Source: Bog-473 sp963783965 (lineage in GTDB: Bacteria > Actinomycetota > Acidimicrobiia > Acidimicrobiales > RAAP-2). Taken from it: a DNA stretch of 64,000 bases. A program made the translations under genes and the position numbers. Shown one piece after another: positions 1 to 8,840 of this stretch. Every line of letters begins with the position of its first letter. Position 1 is the stretch's first letter. Below the pieces are notes generated by a model, which made no database searches, was not told the origin of the DNA, and was given only the letters and a program-made list of their open reading frames with translations. The stretch spans positions 496,001 to 560,000 of the forward strand of contig CAWAPQ010000013.1 of assembly GCA_963783965.1 (NCBI GenBank), read 5' to 3'.

Positions 1-919
1 CGGCCACAATGCCGTCGAGAACGGCGATCACCTCGGCGCGGTTCGTGCGCAGGGCCCGGGCGTCGGCGAAGCGGGGGTCGTCCAGCAGGTCCGGCCGCTC
101 GAGGGCGCGGCACACGCCGTCGATGTGACGGTCCGCTTCGAGGCCCGTGAAGAAGAACCAGCGCTCGTCCTTGGTCCGATAGGAGTTCATGAGGGGTGTC
201 TGGTTGTTCTGTCGGGCCTCTGACTTCGCCACCTTGCCAAGGGTCTCCTGCAGGCTGAGGTCCCACCCGAGCACATAGGTGCCGGTCCGGAGCAGTGAGA
301 CCTCGACGACCCGGCCGCGGCCGGTCTGGCGCTGTTCGAGCACGGCGGCCAACAGGCCCGCCAGGGCGGCCAGCCCGCTGATGTGGTCGCCGATTCCGCC
401 CCGCGCGTTGAGAGGGGCTCCTTCGCTGTTGGCCAGCTGGACCGAGAGGCCGGAACGGGCCCAGAAGGCCCCGATGTCGTAGGCCGGCCGGTTGCGGTCC
501 CCGCCCCGCAGGCCGTATCCGCTCACACTGCAGTAGACGAGGCGGGGATGGCGGGCGACCGTGGCGAAGGGCTCGAGGTCGTGTCCGTCGAGTGCATCGG
601 GACGAAGGTTGGTGAGAAAGACGTCCGCGGTCGAGAGCAGCTCCTCCAGGCTCTGGCGTGCCTGCTCGTCGCGCAGATCGAGCACGACGCTGCGCTTGCC
701 GCGGTTGTCCTGAGCGAAGGCCGGGTTCGGGACGTCCTGGCCGATCCCGAGTGAGCCGAAGGCGCTCCGCATCGGGTCACCGTTCGGTGGTTCCACCTTG
801 ATGACGTCCGCGCCCCAGTCGGCCAGGAGTGCACCGGCGGACGGCGCGGCGACCCACACGCCCATCTCCACCACGCGCAGGCCGGCGAGCCCGGTCAGGC
901 CCGTGTGCTCCGTCGTCAT
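1..919 (-). CDS. CaiB/BaiF family III CoA-transferase, 3' end beyond the window
   Basis: The reading frame begins at the ATG whose complement is 917-919 and runs off the left edge, so about 306 residues are seen of a family that is usually 380-410 long. The start shows the family fold opening (LRVVEMGVWVAAPSAGALLADWGADVIKVE), here read as residues about 13-42, and later NRGKRSVVLDL and the GGIGDHISGLAALAGLL segment. Family members move CoA between carboxylic acids or epimerise acyl-CoAs in the cytoplasm. The place where formyl-CoA transferase has its catalytic Asp reads VEVSLLRTG here, with no acidic residue, so the exact reaction is uncertain. The start codon overlaps the stop of the upstream ligase gene (ATGA), which indicates one operon. 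Confidence 0.9.
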   Translation of the reverse strand, partial: MTTEHTGLTGLAGLRVVEMGVWVAAPSAGALLADWGADVIKVEPPNGDPMRSAFGSLGIGQDVPNPAFAQDNRGKRSVVLDLRDEQARQSLEELLSTADVFLTNLRPDALDGHDLEPFATVARHPRLVYCSVSGYGLRGGDRNRPAYDIGAFWARSGLSVQLANSEGAPLNARGGIGDHISGLAALAGLLAAVLEQRQTGRGRVVEVSLLRTGTYVLGWDLSLQETLGKVAKSEARQNNQTPLMNSYRTKDERWFFFTGLEADRHIDGVCRALERPDLLDDPRFADARALRTNRAEVIAVLDGIVA

Positions 920-2517
920 GGCGTGCCGGTGCCCGAGCGGGCGGCGGCCTGGTCCCGGAGCACCTCTTTGAGCACCTTGCCGGTCGCGCCCACCGGGAGC
1001 GCATCGACGATCTCCACGACCCGCGGGACCTTGTAATTGGCCATCTCTCTCCTGCTCCACTCCATGATGTCGGCGCCGGTGACGTCCCCGGACACCACGA
1101 CGAACGCCATGCCCACCTCGCCGAGCCGCCGGTCGGGGATGCCGATGACCGCGGCCTGCTGCACGGCCGGATGCCGCAACAACGCGTTCTCGATCTCGGC
1201 CGGGTAGGCGTTGAAGCCCCCGACGATGAACATGTCCTTCACCCGCCCGACGATGCGGAGCCGGCCCGCCTCGTCCACCTCGCCGAGGTCGCCCGTGCGC
1301 AGCCAGCCGTCGTCCGAGAGCACCTTGGCCGTCTCGTCCGGGTCGTCGAGGTAGCCCGCCATGATGCTGCCGCCGCGGAGCAGGACCTCACCGGCCGCGC
1401 CCCTCTCGAGGGCGTGCCCGTCCTCGCCGACCACGCGCAGCTCGAATCCCGGGCGGGGCCGGCCGACCGTCGTGGCGATGGCCTCGGCGTCGTCGTCCTC
1501 GGAGGTGGCGCAGGCCGTCCCGCCCTCGGTCAGCCCGTAGCCGGTGACGATCTTCGAGAAGGGCAGCTCGTCGTGGACGCGGCGGATCAACTCCACGGGG
1601 ATGTCGGCCGAGCCGGTCACCGCCACGCGCAGGGACGAGAGGTCGTGTCGCGTCCGCTCCGGGTGGTCGAGGATGGACTGGTAGAGCGTGGGCGGTCCGG
1701 GGAGCACGGTGACGTGCTCGGCGGCGACGCGGGCCAGGACCCGGTCGACGTCGAAGACGGGCTCCGGCAGCATGGTGGCACCGGCCGCGACGCTGGCGAG
1801 GATGCCGGCCTTCAGGCCGAACATGTGGAAGTAGGGGTTCACCTGGAGGTAGACGTCGCCGGCGCGCAGTCCGGTCATGGCCACCCAGTCCGTGGCCACA
1901 ATGAGCGTGCGACCGTGCGTCATCACGACCCCCTTGGGGACACCGGTCGTGCCCGAAGTGAAGAGGATGTCCGAGGGATCGTCCGGGCCCAGGGCGGCGC
2001 GGCGGCGCGCCACCTCGGCCCGGGAGGCGGACGTGGCTCCGGCGAGGAAGTCCCGCCACGACACCGCGTGTCCCGTCGCGTCCCCCCGGGCGACGACCAG
2101 GGTCTGTAGGTCGGGAAGCGGCGTACCGGAGCCTTCGAGCATGGCCACGTAGTCGGTGCCCAGGAAATCGGTCACGGTGACGAGGACGCGGGCCCCGCTC
2201 CGCGAGAGGACGACCGCCGCCTCGGCGCCCTTGAAGCGCGTGTTGACCGGCACGAGGACCGCACCGGCGGCGAACAGGCCGAGCGCCGCCACCGTCCATT
2301 CGGCGCAGTTCCCGCACCAGATCGCCACGCGATCGCCGGGCTCGACCCCCGCCGCGACGAGCGCGGCACCGAATTCATCGGCCGCGGTGGCCAGTGCCGC
2401 GTACGACAGCTCCGTGGCGCCGTCGTGCACGGCCACCCGGTCACCGAACCGCTCGCCCGCGGCGGTCAGCATGGCGGGGATGGAGGGCCAGGGCACGGCG
2501 GCCGGCCCGGGGCTCAC
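916..2517 (-). CDS. Class I acyl-CoA synthetase (AMP-forming ligase, FadD-like)
   Basis: A 533-residue ANL-superfamily enzyme that would activate a carboxylic acid to its acyl-CoA through an acyl-AMP. The P-loop ILFTSGTTGVPKG lies at about residues 184-196, the GYGLTEGG adenine-binding motif near 300, the hinge region RLRIVGRVKDMFIVGGFNAYP in the C-terminal part, and the C-terminal catalytic lysine of GATGKVLK at about 514. I chose the GTG at 2517 because GAGGGG lies eight bases upstream; a GTG nine bases earlier would overlap that ribosome site. It leads a two-gene operon with the CoA-transferase and is divergent from a P450. The substrate is not readable, but the context fits a ring or side-chain acid from P450 oxidation. 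Confidence 0.9.
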   Translation of the reverse strand: MSPGPAAVPWPSIPAMLTAAGERFGDRVAVHDGATELSYAALATAADEFGAALVAAGVEPGDRVAIWCGNCAEWTVAALGLFAAGAVLVPVNTRFKGAEAAVVLSRSGARVLVTVTDFLGTDYVAMLEGSGTPLPDLQTLVVARGDATGHAVSWRDFLAGATSASRAEVARRRAALGPDDPSDILFTSGTTGVPKGVVMTHGRTLIVATDWVAMTGLRAGDVYLQVNPYFHMFGLKAGILASVAAGATMLPEPVFDVDRVLARVAAEHVTVLPGPPTLYQSILDHPERTRHDLSSLRVAVTGSADIPVELIRRVHDELPFSKIVTGYGLTEGGTACATSEDDDAEAIATTVGRPRPGFELRVVGEDGHALERGAAGEVLLRGGSIMAGYLDDPDETAKVLSDDGWLRTGDLGEVDEAGRLRIVGRVKDMFIVGGFNAYPAEIENALLRHPAVQQAAVIGIPDRRLGEVGMAFVVVSGDVTGADIMEWSRREMANYKVPRVVEIVDALPVGATGKVLKEVLRDQAAARSGTGTP

Positions 2518-2559
2518 CGCCGGCACCCCCTCAGCCGGCCGTCGCCCGTTGAGAATGGC

Positions 2560-2600
2560 CTTCTTTCCATACAATAATGTTACTTTCGATCGGCAACCCG
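2560..2600. promoter_or_regulatory. AT-rich divergent promoter region with near-palindrome
   Basis: Between the divergent ligase and P450 genes the base composition drops sharply in GC. The centre ACAATAATGT (2571-2580) is an 8-of-10 palindrome. It is a plausible regulator site or promoter for both genes; no regulator gene is adjacent. Confidence 0.4.
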
Positions 2601-2646
2601 CACGAAGTGGGAATCGCCGGCTCGCCATGCTGGAGAGGGAGAAGAC

Positions 2647-3846
2647 ATGGTCACCACTGCGCCCGCGCCCTACTACGACCCCTACGACTTCGAGATCGAC
2701 GCCGACCCCTACCCGGTCTGGAAGCGGCTGCGCGACGAGGCCCCGCTCTACTACAACGAGAAGTACGACTTCTACGCCATCAGCCGGTACGACGACGTGG
2801 AGCGCGCCTCGGTCGAGTGGCAGACCTATAGCTCGGCGAAGGGCTCGGTGCTCGAGATCATCAAGGCGGAGATGGAGATGCCCCCTGGGATGTTCATCTT
2901 CGAGGACCCTCCCGACCACGACCTCCACCGCGGCATCATGAGCCGCGTCTTCACGCCCCGCCGCATGGCGGCCATTGAGCCCCAGGTCCGGGATTACGCG
3001 GCACGCACGCTGGATCCGTTGGTCGGACAAGGCGGCTTCGACTTCATCCTCGACCTCGGCACCGAGATCCCCATGCGCACCATCGGCATGCTGCTCGGCA
3101 TTCCCGAGGAGGACCAGCAGACGATCCGCGACCACATTGACGAGGGCCTCCGGCTCGAAGAGGGTGTCATGCCCGAGGTCGACTTCAGCCACGGGGGCCA
3201 GACCGACTCGGACTACGGCGCCTACATCGACTGGCGGGCCGAGCACCCGTCCGACGACCTGATGACCGAGTTGCTCACGGCGGAGTTCACCGACGGGGAC
3301 GGGACCGTGCGCACCCTGACCCGGGACGAAATCCTCGGGTACATCGGCCTGCTCTCCGGGGCGGGGAACGAGACCACGACACGCCTCATCGGCTGGGCCG
3401 GCAAGCTGCTCGCCGAACATCCGGAGCAACGCGCGCAGCTGGTGGCCGACCCCGCGCTGATCCCGGCCGCCGTGGAGGAATGCCTGCGCTACGAGCCGCC
3501 CTCCCCCGTCCAGTCGCGCTACGTCACGACCGACGTGCAGCACCACGGCCGGACCGTGCCGGCCGGGAGCGTCATGGTGCTGCTGAACGCGTCGGCCAAC
3601 CGCGACGAGCGGAAGTTCGACGACCCCGACCGGTTCGACATCCACCGGCAGGCCCAACGCCATTTGAGCTTCGGCTACGGCCTGCACTTCTGCCTGGGCG
3701 CGCACCTGGCGCGGCTGGAAGCGCGCCTCGCGCTGGAAGAGGTGCTGAAGCGGTTCCCCGAGTGGGAGGTCGACATGGACAACGCGGTGCAGGCGCGGAC
3801 GTCGACGGTGCGCGGCTGGGAGAAGCTCCCGGTGCTGGTCCCGTGA
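2647..3846 (+). CDS. Cytochrome P450 monooxygenase (bacterial class I)
   Basis: A soluble 399-residue P450 that would hydroxylate a hydrophobic substrate using electrons from a ferredoxin. The I-helix oxygen-activation motif AGNETT lies at about 239-244, the ExxR pair at E278/R281 (EECLR), and the haem-ligand loop FGYGLHFCLG places the thiolate at Cys349. A GAGAGGGAGAAG ribosome site precedes the ATG. It is less similar to the other P450s of the window, which share a TPKRLKENE segment that this one lacks. It heads a plus-strand run followed by an enoyl-CoA hydratase, a DapB-like reductase and an FMN reductase, so it probably starts oxidation of a compound later handled as a CoA ester. Confidence 0.95.
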   Translation: MVTTAPAPYYDPYDFEIDADPYPVWKRLRDEAPLYYNEKYDFYAISRYDDVERASVEWQTYSSAKGSVLEIIKAEMEMPPGMFIFEDPPDHDLHRGIMSRVFTPRRMAAIEPQVRDYAARTLDPLVGQGGFDFILDLGTEIPMRTIGMLLGIPEEDQQTIRDHIDEGLRLEEGVMPEVDFSHGGQTDSDYGAYIDWRAEHPSDDLMTELLTAEFTDGDGTVRTLTRDEILGYIGLLSGAGNETTTRLIGWAGKLLAEHPEQRAQLVADPALIPAAVEECLRYEPPSPVQSRYVTTDVQHHGRTVPAGSVMVLLNASANRDERKFDDPDRFDIHRQAQRHLSFGYGLHFCLGAHLARLEARLALEEVLKRFPEWEVDMDNAVQARTSTVRGWEKLPVLVP

Positions 3847-3882
3847 CAGCGGATCCCCGGACGGCGGCGCGTGCCCACGACC

Positions 3883-4635
3883 ATGACTGAGGCGGTCACG
3901 ACCGCGACGATCGGCGACGTCCTCGTCATCACCCTGGACCGGCCCGAGGTCAAGAACGCCATTGACTCGGACATGTCGCGCGGCGTCCTCGCCGCGCTGG
4001 CGGCGCTGGACGGCGACGACGCGCTGCGCGTCGGCATCCTCACCGGCGCCGGCGGCTCGTTCTGTGCCGGCATGGACCTCAAGGCATTCGCCCGCGACGG
4101 GCTGCCCGAGGGCATTGACGACATCTTCCGCAACGGGTGCCGCAAGCCGCTCATCGCAGCCATTGAGGGTGTCGCCGTGGGCGGTGGATTGGAGCTCGCG
4201 CTCGTGGCCGACCTCCTGGTGGCGTCGAACGTGGCCAGGTTCGGGTCGCCCGAGGTGAAGTTCGGCCTGTTTCCGGGGGGCGGGGCGCTGCTGCGCCTCC
4301 CACGCCATCTCCCCCAGTCGCTCGTCACCGAAATGGCATTGACCGGTGAGCCCCTCGGCGCATCGACGGCGCTGGCCCATGGCCTCATTGTCCGCATGTG
4401 CGAACCGGGGGAGACACTCGCCACGGCATTGCACCTCGCGGCCGCCATCGCCCGGAACGCCCCCCTCGGCGTCGAGGCCGTCAAGCGCATGGTGCGCCTG
4501 GCGCCCGGCCGGTCCGAGGACGAGCTGTGGCCGTTACAGCGCGAGCTGGTGGACGCGGTCTTCCATTCCGAGGACTCACAAGAGGGAGCACGGGCCTTCG
4601 CCGAGAAGCGCTCGCCGCGCTGGACCGGGCGTTGA
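3883..4635 (+). CDS. Enoyl-CoA hydratase/isomerase (crotonase) family protein
   Basis: A 250-residue crotonase-fold protein, the usual size for the family. The first oxyanion-hole segment is ILTGAGGSFCAGMDLKAF (about 58-75) and the second AIEGVAVGGGLELALVADLL; the later position that carries Glu in many hydratases reads SPEVKFGLFPGGG. It would add water to, isomerise or cleave an enoyl-CoA in beta-oxidation-like chemistry. ATG 3883 was chosen over the in-frame GTG at 3871; neither has a clear ribosome site. It follows the P450 by 36 bases and precedes the DapB-like gene by 10 bases, so the three are probably one transcript. Confidence 0.9.
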   Translation: MTEAVTTATIGDVLVITLDRPEVKNAIDSDMSRGVLAALAALDGDDALRVGILTGAGGSFCAGMDLKAFARDGLPEGIDDIFRNGCRKPLIAAIEGVAVGGGLELALVADLLVASNVARFGSPEVKFGLFPGGGALLRLPRHLPQSLVTEMALTGEPLGASTALAHGLIVRMCEPGETLATALHLAAAIARNAPLGVEAVKRMVRLAPGRSEDELWPLQRELVDAVFHSEDSQEGARAFAEKRSPRWTGR

Positions 4636-4645
4636 GGAGGCGGGC

Positions 4646-5686
4646 ATGAGCACCGATCGCTACCGAGTGGTCCAGTGGGCCACGGGCAACATCGGCACCC
4701 GCTCCCTGCGGGCCGTCATAGAGCATCCGGGCCTCGACCTCGTCGGGTTGTACGTCTACTCGGAGGACAAGGCCGGGCGCGACGCCGGGGAGCTGTGCGG
4801 CACCGCGCCCACCGGCGTCGTGGCCACGCGGGACGTCGGGGAGATCCTCGCCCTCCGGCCGGACTGCGTCCTCTACATGGCCGATCGGGTCGACGTGGAC
4901 GTGCTGTGCCGGCTGCTGGACATCGGGGTCAACGTGGTGTCGACGCGCAGCGAATTCCACAACCCGGCGCGACTCGACCCGGAGACACGCCGCCGCATTG
5001 AGGAGGCCTGCAGCGCGGGGGGATCCACGCTGCACAGCACGGGGTCGAGCCCGGGGTTCATCACCGAGGCACTGCCGCTCGTCCTGGCCTCGCTGCAGCG
5101 CCGCCTCGACCATGTGCTGATTGAGGAGTTCGCCGACATGTCCTCGCGCAACTCGCCGGAGCTGATCTTCGACCTCATGGGATTCGGCCGCGACCCGGAG
5201 ACCTTCGACCCGCGCGGCGTCGAGGCGCACGGGGGCGCCTCCTTCGCCGGTTCGCTCGAGACGATCGCCGCGGCCCTGTCACTTCCGCTGGACTCGGTCG
5301 AGGCGACCGGCCAGGTGGCCACGGCGCGCCAGGACGTGGAGATCGCCGCCGGACACCTCGCGGCGGGAACGATCGGCGCGCAGCGGATGCAGGTCAGGGG
5401 CATCCGGCACGGTCGGCCCCTCGTGACCTTCAGTGCCAACTGGTACCTGACGAGCGACGTCGAACCGGCCTGGGACCTGCGCGAGACCGGCTGGCACGTG
5501 CTGGTCGAGGGCGACACGCCCCTGGACGTCGACATCCGGTTCCCGGTGCCCCCCGAGGAGTGGGCCGCGACGTCGCCCGGCCTCACCGCGCACCGCCCGG
5601 TGAACGCCATTCCCGCCGTGTGCGCGGCGGAGCCCGGCATCCGGACGATCGTCGACCTGCCCCAGGTTGTCGCCAACCTAGGCTGA
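4646..5686 (+). CDS. NAD(P)-binding DapB-like reductase
   Basis: A 346-residue protein with an N-terminal Rossmann motif VVQWATGNIGTRSLRAVI (about residues 7-24), the pattern of the dihydrodipicolinate-reductase-like / 2,4-diaminopentanoate dehydrogenase group common in mycobacteria. The C-terminal half has HSTGSSPGFITE and a run typical of that group. It is longer than true DapB and lacks a lysine-pathway context, so a catabolic oxidoreductase role is more likely; the substrate is unknown. The ATG has GAGGAGG seven bases upstream, overlapping the end of the crotonase gene region. Confidence 0.8.
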   Translation: MSTDRYRVVQWATGNIGTRSLRAVIEHPGLDLVGLYVYSEDKAGRDAGELCGTAPTGVVATRDVGEILALRPDCVLYMADRVDVDVLCRLLDIGVNVVSTRSEFHNPARLDPETRRRIEEACSAGGSTLHSTGSSPGFITEALPLVLASLQRRLDHVLIEEFADMSSRNSPELIFDLMGFGRDPETFDPRGVEAHGGASFAGSLETIAAALSLPLDSVEATGQVATARQDVEIAAGHLAAGTIGAQRMQVRGIRHGRPLVTFSANWYLTSDVEPAWDLRETGWHVLVEGDTPLDVDIRFPVPPEEWAATSPGLTAHRPVNAIPAVCAAEPGIRTIVDLPQVVANLG

Positions 5687-5694
5687 ACACCGCC

Positions 5695-6219
5695 ATGCCG
5701 ACGGTCGGACTCGTGGTGGGAAACCCCAAGGCGCGGTCGCGCACGTTCGAGCTGGCGACGCAGATCGCGACCGCCGTGGCCGACACGGTGGGACTCGACG
5801 AGGCCGACATGCTCAGGATCGACCTCGCCACGTTGGGCCCGCAGCTGTTCGACTGGTCCTCGCCCGGCGTGCGGGAGGCCGTCGACGGGATCCGGTCCTG
5901 TGCGCTGGTCGTCGTGGCCTCCCCCACCTACAAGGCCAGCTACACGGGACTGCTCAAGTCTTTCCTCGACTGGTTCAGCACGTCCGACCTGCGGGGCGTC
6001 ACCGTCGTCCCGGTCATGACCGGGGCCGGCGCCCGCCACGCCCTCGCCGTCGAGGTCCACCTCCGACCCGTGCTGGTCGAGCTCGGCGCGACCCTGCCCA
6101 CGCGGGGCCTCTACGTCATTGAGGGCGAGTTGGAGGAAGCCAGCGTGGTCATCACGACATGGTTGGATGCGGCGGGGCCGCAGTTGCAGCAGTCCCTGGC
6201 GGCGCCGCGCCGCGACTGA
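5695..6219 (+). CDS. NAD(P)H-dependent FMN reductase (flavodoxin-like)
   Basis: A 174-residue flavodoxin-fold protein with the N-terminal FMN phosphate loop GNPKARSRTFELA at about 9-21 and the second flavin segment ASPTYKASYTGLLKSFLDWF near 80-100, both classical for SsuE/MsuE-type NADPH:FMN reductases. It supplies reduced FMN to two-component monooxygenases or reduces quinones. The start is eight bases after the DapB-like stop, so it is in the same operon. No flavin-dependent monooxygenase partner is adjacent; the F420-type enzyme at 8.8 kb is of the luciferase fold and could be a distant partner, but that is speculation. Confidence 0.85.
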   Translation: MPTVGLVVGNPKARSRTFELATQIATAVADTVGLDEADMLRIDLATLGPQLFDWSSPGVREAVDGIRSCALVVVASPTYKASYTGLLKSFLDWFSTSDLRGVTVVPVMTGAGARHALAVEVHLRPVLVELGATLPTRGLYVIEGELEEASVVITTWLDAAGPQLQQSLAAPRRD

Positions 6220-6273
6220 CGAAGGGCCCGGTACGGGCGCCCCGCCGGTGGACAGAATGCGGATGGGCCTCTG

Positions 6274-6299
6274 ATGTACGATAGAACAACTTCGAACAT
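6274..6299. promoter_or_regulatory. Candidate operator: inverted repeat ATGTACGA-N10-TCGAACAT
   Basis: The arms pair at seven of eight positions and lie directly upstream of the DeoR-family gene. Size and placement fit an autoregulatory operator. An in-frame ATG at 6274 falls inside the repeat, which argues against that ATG being the start codon. Confidence 0.5.
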
Positions 6300-6369
6300 C
6301 CGGCCCCGGCAGCACCCTGCCCATCGCTCCGGAGGTATGCGCCCCGATGACGTCGAGACGGAGCACTCG

Positions 6370-7113
6370 GTGAGCATCGACGCCATCGACCGGCTCGGGC
6401 GGATCTGCCACGAGGTGGACGCACGGGGCCGGGTCCGGGTGAGCGACCTGGCGGCGGATCTGGACGTGAGCGAGATGACGATCCGGAGGGATCTCGACGT
6501 CCTGGCCGAACAGGGCCGGGTCCGGCGGGTGCGCGGCGGCGCGCTGGCACTGGGGCCGGAGCGCTTCTCGGAGCGCTACGGCGTGCAGGCCCGGGCCAAG
6601 GAGCGCATCGCGGCCAAGTTGGTCCCGCTCGTCCCCGAGTCCGGCGCGGTCGGTCTCGACGCCTCCTCCACCCTGCAACGGCTGGCGAGCTCCTTCACGG
6701 GCGCCCGACACCTCACGGTGGCCACGAACGGGTTGGAGGCTTTCGGCGTGCTGAGGGGGCGATCCGGTGTCACGGTGCTCCTCACCGGCGGCCAGCACGA
6801 TGAACGGACGGACAGCCTGGTGGGACCGCTGGCGGTGCGCGCCGCACGCGCGCTCTCGCTCGAGCGGCTGTTCCTCTCCGCCGCGGGACTGATGCCCGAA
6901 GGGACGACCGAGGCCACGCTCGAAGAGTCCGAGATCAAGCAGGCGCTCGCCGACGTGAGCAACGAGGTCGTCCTCGCGGTCGACCACACGAAGCTGGGCC
7001 GGATCGGCGTCGCACGCTGTCTCCCGCTGGACCGGATCGACATCCTCGTCACGGACCTCGATCCCGAGGACGAGCGTCTGCATCCGTACAAGAGCATCGT
7101 CACGGTTCTCTGA
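6370..7113 (+). CDS. DeoR-family transcriptional regulator
   Basis: About 247 residues from the chosen GTG. The N-terminal winged helix reads VRVSDLAADLDVSEMTIRRDLDVL followed by RVRRVRGGA, the family DNA-binding signature, and the C-terminal DeoRC sugar-phosphate-sensor-like domain shows TNGLEAF, LLTGGQHD, and AVDHTKLGR. Such proteins usually repress catabolic operons and release DNA on binding a phosphorylated metabolite. GTG 6370 gives the standard family N-terminus with GGAG six bases upstream; ATG 6337 and ATG 6274 are in-frame alternatives, the last lying inside an inverted repeat. The neighbouring genes are not sugar genes, so the effector is uncertain. Confidence 0.9.
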   Translation: MSIDAIDRLGRICHEVDARGRVRVSDLAADLDVSEMTIRRDLDVLAEQGRVRRVRGGALALGPERFSERYGVQARAKERIAAKLVPLVPESGAVGLDASSTLQRLASSFTGARHLTVATNGLEAFGVLRGRSGVTVLLTGGQHDERTDSLVGPLAVRAARALSLERLFLSAAGLMPEGTTEATLEESEIKQALADVSNEVVLAVDHTKLGRIGVARCLPLDRIDILVTDLDPEDERLHPYKSIVTVL

Positions 7114-7121
7114 AAGGACCC

Positions 7122-7736
7122 ATGCCACCCTCCTCCGCCGACCAACCCCGGCTCGCACCCGTCCCGTTCGCCGAGTGGGACGAGGCCACCCGCACGACGT
7201 TGCTGCCGTTCCTACGCCGGCCCGAGCGTTACCTGTCCGGTGCGCCGGACGCGCCGCCCATGCCGATCGTGCTCGAGATGTTCGCCCATCACCTCCCGCT
7301 CAGCGCCTCGTGGCTCCCCTTCACCGAGATGTTGGCCGGCGAGGACGCCAAGCTGACCGAGCTCCATCGCGAGCTCCTGATCCTGCGGGTGGCCTGGCGC
7401 ACCCACTCGGGGTACGAGTGGGCCCAGCACAGCCGGATGGGCGGGGACGCCGGCCTGACCGCGACACAGGTCGACGCCATCGCCGAAGGTCCGGCGGCGG
7501 CGGTGTGGACACCGCTGGAACGGACGCTGTTGACGGCCGTCGACGAGTTCATCGACGACCACCGGCTCGGGGACGCGACCTGGGCGGGCCTGGCGGCCCA
7601 CTTCACGCCCGCCGAGATGTTCGAGTTGCTGTTCGTCGTCGGGGGCTATCTCTGTCTCGCCGGCGTGCTGAACAGCATCGAGCTGCAGGGCACACTGCCT
7701 CCGGCCTCCGAGAGTGAGCGCCGAGGGGCGGAGTAA
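7122..7736 (+). CDS. Carboxymuconolactone decarboxylase-like (AhpD-fold) protein, no CxxC
   Basis: A 204-residue all-helical protein of the CMD/AhpD fold. The core reads LHRELLILRVAWRTHSGYEWAQHSRMG, with the Glu and His that are conserved in the family but without the redox CxxC pair found in AhpD, so it is not a peroxidase partner. The function of this subfamily is not established; it is often found beside P450, SDR and Rieske genes. AAAGGA lies five bases before the ATG, nine bases after the DeoR stop. A paralogue with the same core sits in the operon at 21.1 kb. Confidence 0.85.
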   Translation: MPPSSADQPRLAPVPFAEWDEATRTTLLPFLRRPERYLSGAPDAPPMPIVLEMFAHHLPLSASWLPFTEMLAGEDAKLTELHRELLILRVAWRTHSGYEWAQHSRMGGDAGLTATQVDAIAEGPAAAVWTPLERTLLTAVDEFIDDHRLGDATWAGLAAHFTPAEMFELLFVVGGYLCLAGVLNSIELQGTLPPASESERRGAE

Positions 7737-7764
7737 CGCCCACGCCACAGTCGATCCGCCGCCG

Positions 7765-8703
7765 TCAAGACGGCTCGATCACCACCCGGACCGCCCCGCT
7801 CGCCCGCTCCGACGCCACCCGGAAGGCCTCGGCGGCGTCCTCGATGGGAAACCGGTGCGTGATCAGGGTGCGGGCGATGTCGGGGTCGTCGGCGAGCATG
7901 GCCACGGCGTCCTCCATCTCGCGGCGGCCATCGTGGGCGCAGTAACCGAGCGACGGGATGACCCTGGCCTCCTTGTTGAACAGCGGCATCCAGTCCAGCT
8001 GCACGGGACCGAAATGCACGCCGAGGACGACGATCGTCCCGCCGGGTGCGACGAGCTCGCCGCATTTGGCCAAGCTCGCCTCGGTCCCCGCCGCCTCGAC
8101 GACGACGTCGTAGACCCCCCCATCTCCGATGCGCGCACCCAGGCGCTCGCCGGCTTCCTTCTGGTACGGGTGGCGGGCTTCGAGCGTGACCGATGCCGCG
8201 CCGAGCCGGCGGGCGCCGGCCACCGCGAGCAACCCGAGCGCACCGGCGCCCACCACCGCGACCCGTGTGCCCGGACCGGTTCCGGCAAGGTGCAGCGCAT
8301 GCCACGAGACGGCGGCCGGCTCCACGACCGATGCATCGCGCACATCGAAGCCGGGCGGGAGGGGAACGAGGCGGGCCGTCGGCGCGCGGAACTGCTCGGC
8401 CATGCCCCCGTCGGCGCTGATGCCGAGAGCCCGCTGCCCATGGGTCGGGCACAGGTTGTACGCGCCACGAGCACACTGCGCGCACTCCATGCACCCGTAG
8501 ATGGCCTCGACGACCACCGCCGTGCCGTCCTCTCTCGTCCCGGCGAGCTCATGTCCCAGAATGGATCGGCTCCCGAACCGGATGTAGCTCAGGTCGGAGC
8601 CGCAGATGCTCGTCGCACGCATGTCGAGTACCTCACCGACGCCCGGCGGCTCGTCGAGCTCGACGACGGCCACGCCGCCATCCACACTGCGCACAGCCTT
8701 CAT
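7765..8703 (-). CDS. Zinc-dependent alcohol dehydrogenase (MDR superfamily)
   Basis: A 312-residue medium-chain dehydrogenase, slightly shorter than the usual 340-350. Catalytic zinc ligands are visible in SICGSDLSY and GHELAG; the structural-zinc lobe is GCMECAQCARGAYNLC, keeping all four cysteines. The nucleotide-binding turn GAGALGLLAVAGARRLGA follows. It would oxidise an alcohol to a ketone or aldehyde with NAD(P). It is convergent with the CMD gene and divergent from the F420-type oxidoreductase, sharing a 137-base promoter region with it. Confidence 0.92.
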   Translation of the reverse strand: MKAVRSVDGGVAVVELDEPPGVGEVLDMRATSICGSDLSYIRFGSRSILGHELAGTREDGTAVVVEAIYGCMECAQCARGAYNLCPTHGQRALGISADGGMAEQFRAPTARLVPLPPGFDVRDASVVEPAAVSWHALHLAGTGPGTRVAVVGAGALGLLAVAGARRLGAASVTLEARHPYQKEAGERLGARIGDGGVYDVVVEAAGTEASLAKCGELVAPGGTIVVLGVHFGPVQLDWMPLFNKEARVIPSLGYCAHDGRREMEDAVAMLADDPDIARTLITHRFPIEDAAEAFRVASERASGAVRVVIEPS

Positions 8704-8840
8704 TCGCCCTCCTCATCGGGCCGAGACCGGACCGGTTGTTGCCGACAGGAGAACCATAGATATCCTCGGGGCGGCGTGTCAGTCGGACCGGCGGCGCCGT
8801 GCATGCCGACCCCGGCCGAGTGCTGACGAGGAGTTCGCCC

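Noticed and set aside
916..4434. A 1172-codon minus-strand frame that includes the ligase
   Set aside because: Its upstream part is the antisense shadow of the P450 and crotonase genes; only the ligase part has family sequence.
6274..6369. ATG 6274 as the DeoR start
   Set aside because: It has no ribosome site and lies inside the operator-like repeat; the family N-terminus begins later.
8722..8745. A possible fourth copy of the ACCGGT palindrome before the F420-type oxidoreductase
   Set aside because: The core is present but the flanks are out of register and match poorly.
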